Below, piece after piece: positions 58,609-64,000 of a DNA stretch of 64,000 nt. Numbering within the stretch: the first letter of the stretch is position 1; each line of letters starts with the position of its first letter. The notes below the pieces were generated by a model. It saw nothing but the letters and a program-made list of their open reading frames with translations. It did not search any database and was not told the origin of the DNA. Both the position numbers and the translations under genes were made by a program. The stretch comes from Gonatopus flavifemur (Eukaryota; Arthropoda; Insecta; Hymenoptera; Dryinidae), in the NCBI GenBank assembly GCA_018340375.1, contig JAFFJZ010000014.1, forward strand, positions 6,076,001 to 6,140,000, given 5' to 3'.

Positions 58609-59453
58609 CAGTGGGGAATTTTGGTATATTGATTGATAAAAATCAGCCTACAACTCAATTTTCATCCGATTTTGATGTTTTTCTTTTTAAATGATCGTGA
58701 AGAGTCTGACTTCAGGGTGTCACTGCGACATTTCTGCGATATTCAACATAACCTAAGAAAAACTCCAATTAAAGTTGAAAAAGAGTAATTGGTGGATCCA
58801 GAGAACACTATTCTTTCGAAAATAAGTGTTTTTTAACCGTGCCATGTTGGGAAGTATATCGATTGACGTAATTATGATTCATTCGTGATGGAGAAATAGA
58901 AGGATATCATGAAAATTCGGTAAAAATTGAAGAACAATTGAGGGAATTAGAAAATTTTCAATACCTCAATTTTTTTTTTATTTATGCATGGGATGAACAG
59001 ATTTCCTTGAAGAATAGATTATTCATAGCACAAGGGATTTGAGAACATAACGAAACCCTAATGAGGCCTGTCAAGGGTGGATCAGAAATGAATTTGGGGG
59101 AGGGGATGGAGCTTGACTCAGTGAATGCGATTTGGAGACTGTTTTTTTATGAGAATTTGATTTCAGTTTTTGTCAGATCGGATTTGCATCCTCCTGAAAT
59201 TCAATTCTCAAAATACATCATTTTCTCAGGGGTTTGGGGAGAGGAGTATGACCTCCATGACCCCTCCCCTGAATTAGCGCCTGAGGTCCCTACAAATATC
59301 AAAACGTCAGAATTTCTCATCAGAAATGAGATCTAATTAGATCGAGAAAAGAGATCTAATTAGATTTGATTGAAGGATGATATATATCTCCATATATATT
59401 TTCAAAGTTCATATGACTATGACTGGAACTTATATAGGGACATACATAGTTAT
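58609..59453. other. No gene seen
   Basis: AT-rich. A 91-codon frame at 59061-59336 has no recognisable content. Confidence 0.4.
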
Positions 59454-59778
59454 CTCTGATAATGGAAGTTTCTTTCTCATTCCTTTTATCCGCGAAGAGC
59501 TCATTAAAGGATCTGATGAAATCAAAAGATGATGCATTATGTCTTGGTTCGTTGATTTTCGGTCACACATCCTACTATTGCACATTCTTGATTCCCCGAA
59601 AATCTTATTGCTCGCTTCCTGTGGTTCCTCTGATAACCAACCAAACGGTAATTGGAATGATTTGATTATCTCGTATCCGTGGATCAAGATTTTATGCACA
59701 GATGGGGGCATGGGTATAGCTTTATACACATTTCCGCTGTTTCCAAACAATAAGTTCTGAAATTTTCGCTACTAAACT
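59454..59778 (-). pseudogene. Inverted Transib C fragment (C-terminal part)
   Basis: Mirror copy of about 61765-62088, from the 'agtagcgaaaattt' block to ACTTCCATTATCAG. It encodes the HKILIHGYEII and EEPQEASNK region. It carries the same small deletion/frameshift before PPSVHKIL as copy C, so the lesion existed before the duplication. Only a few substitutions separate the two. Confidence 0.85.
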
Positions 59779-60095
59779 TCCGTTATTTGAATTATTTCGA
59801 ATTTCAATTCAAATTACTGAATTCGTTTGAAGAAAACAGAACTGAGACCCATTGGAAACATTGTTTTCATTCCAATTCCGTATGAATATCACCGCGAATC
59901 AGCGTCATATAACAAAAAAAAACGCATCAACCGTACACTACAGCTGTAGACGGTGAACCATAGTCTTACGTGCGTATTGAGCATTTATTTGATCATCAAA
60001 AATCAATTTCAATTGTGGATGTCTAATTCTGGTTCAGAGTTCGGTTTTTCTCCTAATTTGTGGGTTTGAGTGCTATAGGAAACATGTGATACATC
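59779..60095. other. No gene seen
   Basis: AT-rich upstream flank of Transib C. No CACARTG-type terminus was found. Confidence 0.45.
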
Positions 60096-62128
60096 GTGAA
60101 ACACTCTTATTTATGTGAAATAATATGGAGTGGCGATCCGCGGGTTGACAAAACGCACATTATTATGAATGCTGTGAGTGCTAAGAATAATTTTCCAGAA
60201 CATCAGCTGGAGACTATCAAACGAAAATTGATCAATACATTCCTTCCACAATACAATAGAAATTGTCAAAGTGTTTGTAGAAAGAAGGAACGTTCCTTTA
60301 TGAAACATGCAGCATTTCTACAGAAAGACTTTTCGGTGGAATTGGGAGACAATTCCGTGTTTGCTGAACAAGTTCAGAGTACGTCACATCAGTTCAAAGA
60401 ACCAATTCAGACAAGGGGTAGACCACAATTATCGTATCAAGATGGGACATATAGGACAAAATTGAGACGCGTCGAAGAAATTGCCGATACTTATGGCGAG
60501 GAAGAATTCCTCAAAGCTTTAAATACCAAAAATCGGAAGTGTGAATTGAGTAGTGAGTGTGAAATCGATACAACCAACCAATATGATCAGGAGTCAATTG
60601 ACAAGATTTTAGCGATGGATATGGACTTGGAATTGACGAACTTGAAATATGAAAAGCTACGGAGTCATAATAAGAGTATTACCGGTCAAAAGACTTATCC
60701 TCCTTACCTCGAGATTTCAGAAGCAAAGACAGCTTGCTATCCAGATCATCCAGTTTCATCTGATTCCGGAGCAAACGTAAATTTAATATCTTCACTAGAA
60801 CATACACTGAAAAGGATATTATTATCAAACGTTAAAAAAACTGACCTCGCGACTTTGTCAAATAAACGATTATTGTTCCAAGGGCAGTGGGGGATGGATG
60901 GTGCTTCTGCACAACAAATGACAAGGCAAAAATGGGAATCTCGTTCCAATTGTGACAATTCAGATGGTAATAATGATGGTGGAGTCGAAGAGTCGAATAA
61001 CGATGCAGATTTGGACAACGAGAATGCTGAAGATGGTTCAATTAAATCAGATAAATCAGTATTTCTAATTTCTTTCGTTCCCCTTCAATTGACAGCTGAT
61101 GGAATTGTTATCTCGACTAATTCAACGCCTTCGTCTGTTCATTTCTTCAGACCAATAAAATTTCGGTCCACCAAAGAGAGTGGATCCTATGTGACCGGAC
61201 AGTATAAATTGTATACAGATTTATTAGAGAAAGTCCAAACTTATATTATTGAAATTGAGAATAATTTATTTGAAATCAGCTTCGATCTGGAGTGTACGAT
61301 GATTGATGGAAAGATATGCAATATACTGACCGGAAGAAGGGCATCTAATTGCTGCAATATTTGTGGAGTTGGACCTGAATTGATCAATAATTTACCGTAT
61401 GTAACAAAACTACCGTGTAAGGAAGACTGTTACAAGTTTGGCCTCTCAACATTGCACTACTGGATTCGTTGTCTCGAATATCTGTTACATGTAGCATATA
61501 ATCTTGATTCTAATAGAGGCTCAGCAAGATCAAAGGAAGAAAAAGAAGCAAAACAGACGAGGAAGCGAAGTATTCAACACGTCTTGAAAAACGAATCATC
61601 GTTACCAGTGGATATTGTAAAGCGAGGTTTTGGAACCACAAATACTGGTAATGTAGCTCGCTCCTTTTTCGCAAAAGCTGAGGCTGTTGCTGAAGCTACA
61701 AGATTGAATGAACTCTTAATTAGGAGATTACATAACGTGTTACAAGCTCTGACGTGTAGTGAAATGATTAGTAGCGAAAATTTTGGAACTTATTGTTTGG
61801 AAACAGCGGAAATGTGTATAAAGCTATACCCATGCCCCCATCCGTGCATAAAATCTTGATCCACGGATACGAGATAATCAAATCATTTCAATTACCGTTT
61901 GGTTGGTTATCAGAGGAACCACAGGAAGCGAGCAATAAGATTTTCGGGAAATCAAGAATGTGCAATAGTAGGATGTGTGACCGAAAAGCAACGAACCAAG
62001 ACATAATGCATCATCTTTTGATTTCATCAGATCCTTTGATAAGCTCTTCGCGGATAGGAGGAATGAGAAAGAAACTTCCATTATCAGGAGAGGCTGAGGG
62101 TCTACTAATACCAGATAGCAGAACATGA
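60096..62128 (+). pseudogene. Transib transposase copy C
   Basis: A frame of 587 codons (60096-61859; the first ATG is at 60165, the GTG opening is not reliable) followed after a frameshift by the C-terminal 111 codons. N-terminal GRPQLSYQDGTYRTKLRRVE; first Asp in GQWGMDGASAQQ; a Asp/Asn/Glu-rich insert (about residues 285-315); CTMIDGKIC (second Asp); CCNICG; LHYWIRCLEYLLHVAYN; RGFGTTNTGNVARSFF; HKILIHGYE (His pair); QEASNK (Glu). The lesion at about 61828-61845 removes the Trp-Tyr of the LYPWYPMP motif. All three catalytic acidic residues remain. A third, more divergent lineage than A and B. Confidence 0.85.
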
Positions 62129-62626
62129 TAAAACATTTCATATATTCTTATGAAATGACTTATCCCAAGCTGAGTGATTTCTGAGAAGAAAGTGCGAAGA
62201 CATGAAAAATAATGAAGGAGAAAAACATATCCGAGCATCTAAACCTAAATCTGCTTGTTATTCTGAGGTTACTGGTAAGGACACTACTATATTTTCGGTT
62301 TACTGGAAGCGCGTTTGAGAAAATCTAACAAAAAAAAAAACAGTTGTCCAATGACTCATAATGAAGGAATGCTAGAAATTTGATGACAGCTCAAAACGGT
62401 TCTAAATAGTGTCCATTAATTTTTTTATATTATTCTTGTTTATTTCTTGTATTTGCGTGTGCATGTGTGTTTTTGGTCAAGAAACTGCAAATAATTCTAC
62501 AATAATACTTAATTCTCGATGCATTGATTAGAACCAATTCCCAGTTACATGACTGAAAACTTCATCTACATTTCAATTACAGGTGAGTGAATTATCAATT
62601 ATGAAAACGTACAAGAATGTGTAATA
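62129..62626. other. No gene seen
   Basis: Spacer between Transib C and the next mariner, with poly-A at about 62330-62341. No Transib terminus identified. Confidence 0.4.
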
Positions 62627-63921
62627 CGAGGGTGGATTGATAAGTTTCCGGCCTGACCAAGAAAAACAACGTTTTTAAGAATTTTTTTTTTTTTTATTTC
62701 TCAACATAATCTCCTCCAAGGCTGATACATTTCTCATAGCGGTGTTCTAGTCTAGTAATGCCATCTCTATAGACTGATTCGTCAAGCTCCTCAGAATACC
62801 CATTCACAGCTTCGATTACTTCTTCATTGTCCGCAAATCTCTTACCGCCAAGCCATTTTTTGAGGTTAGGAAACAGATAATAGTCACTCGGGGCTAGGTC
62901 TGGAGAGTAGGGAGGACGCGGCATTAATTCAAACTTCAGATCGTTGATTTTAGCCATCGCAACGATTGACGTGTGCGCTGGTGCGTTATCGTGATGAAAC
63001 AAGATTTTTTTCTTCGCCAGATGAGGTCGTTTAATTTTCACTTCGTGGCTCAAACGTTGCAATAAGCCTGCGTAGTATTGACCAGTGATAGTTTTACCCT
63101 TTTCAAGGTAATCAATGTATATAATACCTCTTGCATCCCAAAAAACAGTAGCCATAACCTTGTTCGCCGGAAAAATTGTTTTTGCCTTCTTTGGAGTTGG
63201 TTCCCCTGGTCCAATCCACTGTTTAGACTGTTCTTTGGTTTCAGGAGTGTAGTGGTGGACCCAAGTTTCGTCAACGGTTACGAATCAACGCAAAAATTCG
63301 CTTGGATTACGCTTATACAACGCCAAATTGGCGGTAGAAATGTTCTTCCGAATCAATTTTCAGTCGACTGTTAGCAAACGCGGCACCCATCTTGCACAGA
63401 GCTTTTCCATATACAAATGTTGGTGCAAAATATTTTGTACACGTTCATATGACATCTTACAGGTCTCAGCTATCTCACGAACTTTTAATCTGCGATCTTT
63501 CAGCACTATTTGATGGATTTTTTCGATCATATCTGGAGTTGTGACCTCAATGGGGCGTCCTGAGCGAGGCTCATCAGAGGTGCTCACACGACCCTTTTTA
63601 AACTCGGAAACCCACTGCTCAACGGTTGAATATGATGGGGAGGATGTCCCCAGTGTCGAGTCCATCTCTTCATTAATTTCCTTCGGCGTTAACCCCTTCA
63701 AATAAAAGTATTTGATGACAGCACGATTCTCCAGCTTTTCCATTTTCACGAAAAACACAGAGGCGTCTTGGTCAGCGTGCTCTCAAAACTAAACTGACAT
63801 GGCGATCGGACTGAAACTATAGCTACAAGCTATCTAAGGATGGTACTATAGAACGCCACCTCAAGGTAGGCCTAGTGGCGCCATCTCTTGGTCAGGACGG
63901 AAACTTATCAATCCACCCTCG
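62627..63921. mobile_element. Mariner element, 1,295 bp
   Basis: Ends CGAGGGTGGATTGATAAGTT at the left and mirrored at the right, with TA duplications at 62625-62626 and 63922-63923. It carries a full-length transposase frame with two nonsense codons. Confidence 0.9.
62694..63743 (-). pseudogene. Mariner transposase with two in-frame TGA codons
   Basis: ATG at 63743 ([15 protein letters not shown]). One phase throughout, 349 codons. DNA-binding region: [55 protein letters not shown] at 63360-63362 (after LLTVD) and 63285-63287 (before FVTVDETW). Catalytic Asp residues in VTVDETW, HHDNAPAHTS and SPDLAPSDYY, with 34 residues between the last two (DD34D). It ends ISLGGDYVEK. A different lineage from the 28-kb mariner. 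Inactive, but only mildly damaged. Confidence 0.9.
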
Positions 63922-63923
63922 TA

Positions 63924-64000
63924 TAATATGGCAAGAATTGAGGGGTCAGTTACGTATAAATAAATTCTCCATTCAATTAAAAATAGTTGAAAATTTCAAG
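63924..64000. other. Right edge, nothing seen
   Basis: 77 bp of AT-rich DNA after the mariner's TA duplication. Confidence 0.5.

Noticed and set aside
58198..58694. Plus-strand frames of up to 124 codons
   Set aside because: Antisense shadows of the R1/LOA-like LINE fragment.
49782..62128. A complete RAG-like locus (RAG1 plus RAG2 partner, ProtoRAG-type)
   Set aside because: No kelch-type or other RAG2-like frame was seen on either strand; the elements fit Transib, which has RAG1-like protein only.

Overview
The window looks like insect (at least arthropod) nuclear DNA that is almost entirely transposable-element sequence. The grounds are AT-rich DNA, several mariner-type elements, a Transib cluster, an env-bearing errantivirus-type Ty3/Gypsy element, insect-type LINE fragments, a GT-AG spliceosomal intron inside a transposase gene, and many short inverted-repeat elements (MITEs). 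I found no convincing host protein gene, no rRNA and no intact tRNA gene. The species cannot be named from the sequence.

Layout. 0.6-11.2 kb: a decayed plus-strand Ty3/Gypsy element (gag, protease, RT, RNase H, integrase, and an extra unknown 3' ORF). Its RNase H is split by a 4,403-bp DUF7869-like, possibly Sola-type DNA transposon with an exact AATT target-site duplication; that transposon is itself a huge imperfect palindrome. 11.2-18.1 kb: a minus-strand Gypsy/errantivirus-type element with gag, pol and an F-type env that lacks its end, followed by its leader to about 19 kb. 19-28 kb: non-coding DNA with MITEs, including a 151-bp element with a 9-bp target duplication. 28.1-29.4 kb: a mariner with an open transposase, near-identical ends and TA duplications. 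29.7-32.1 kb: a 5'-truncated LINE. 32-50 kb: MITEs, long inverted repeats, tRNA-like segments, a mariner relic interrupted by a MITE, and two minisatellites.

49.8-62.1 kb is the most unusual part: three Transib (RAG1-related) transposase copies, A, B and C, plus an inverted fragment of the third. Residues aligning with the RAG1 DDE triad and zinc-binding C/H positions can be read in all three, except that copy A has Asn for the first Asp. Three Transib-type termini carry a CACARTG heptamer, a 12-bp gap and an A-rich nonamer-like block, resembling a 12-RSS of V(D)J recombination. Copy B begins flush at a terminus. No RAG2-like partner is visible.

The right edge holds a decayed mariner split by a CRE-rich MITE (56.1-57.4 kb), a poly(A)-tailed R1/LOA-like LINE remnant (58 kb) and a mariner disabled by only two TGA codons (62.6-63.9 kb).

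As a whole the region resembles a nested transposon graveyard, such as heterochromatin or a piRNA-type cluster (inference). The genes do not form a pathway; they are independent mobile elements at different stages of decay, and exact target duplications allow part of their insertion order to be read.
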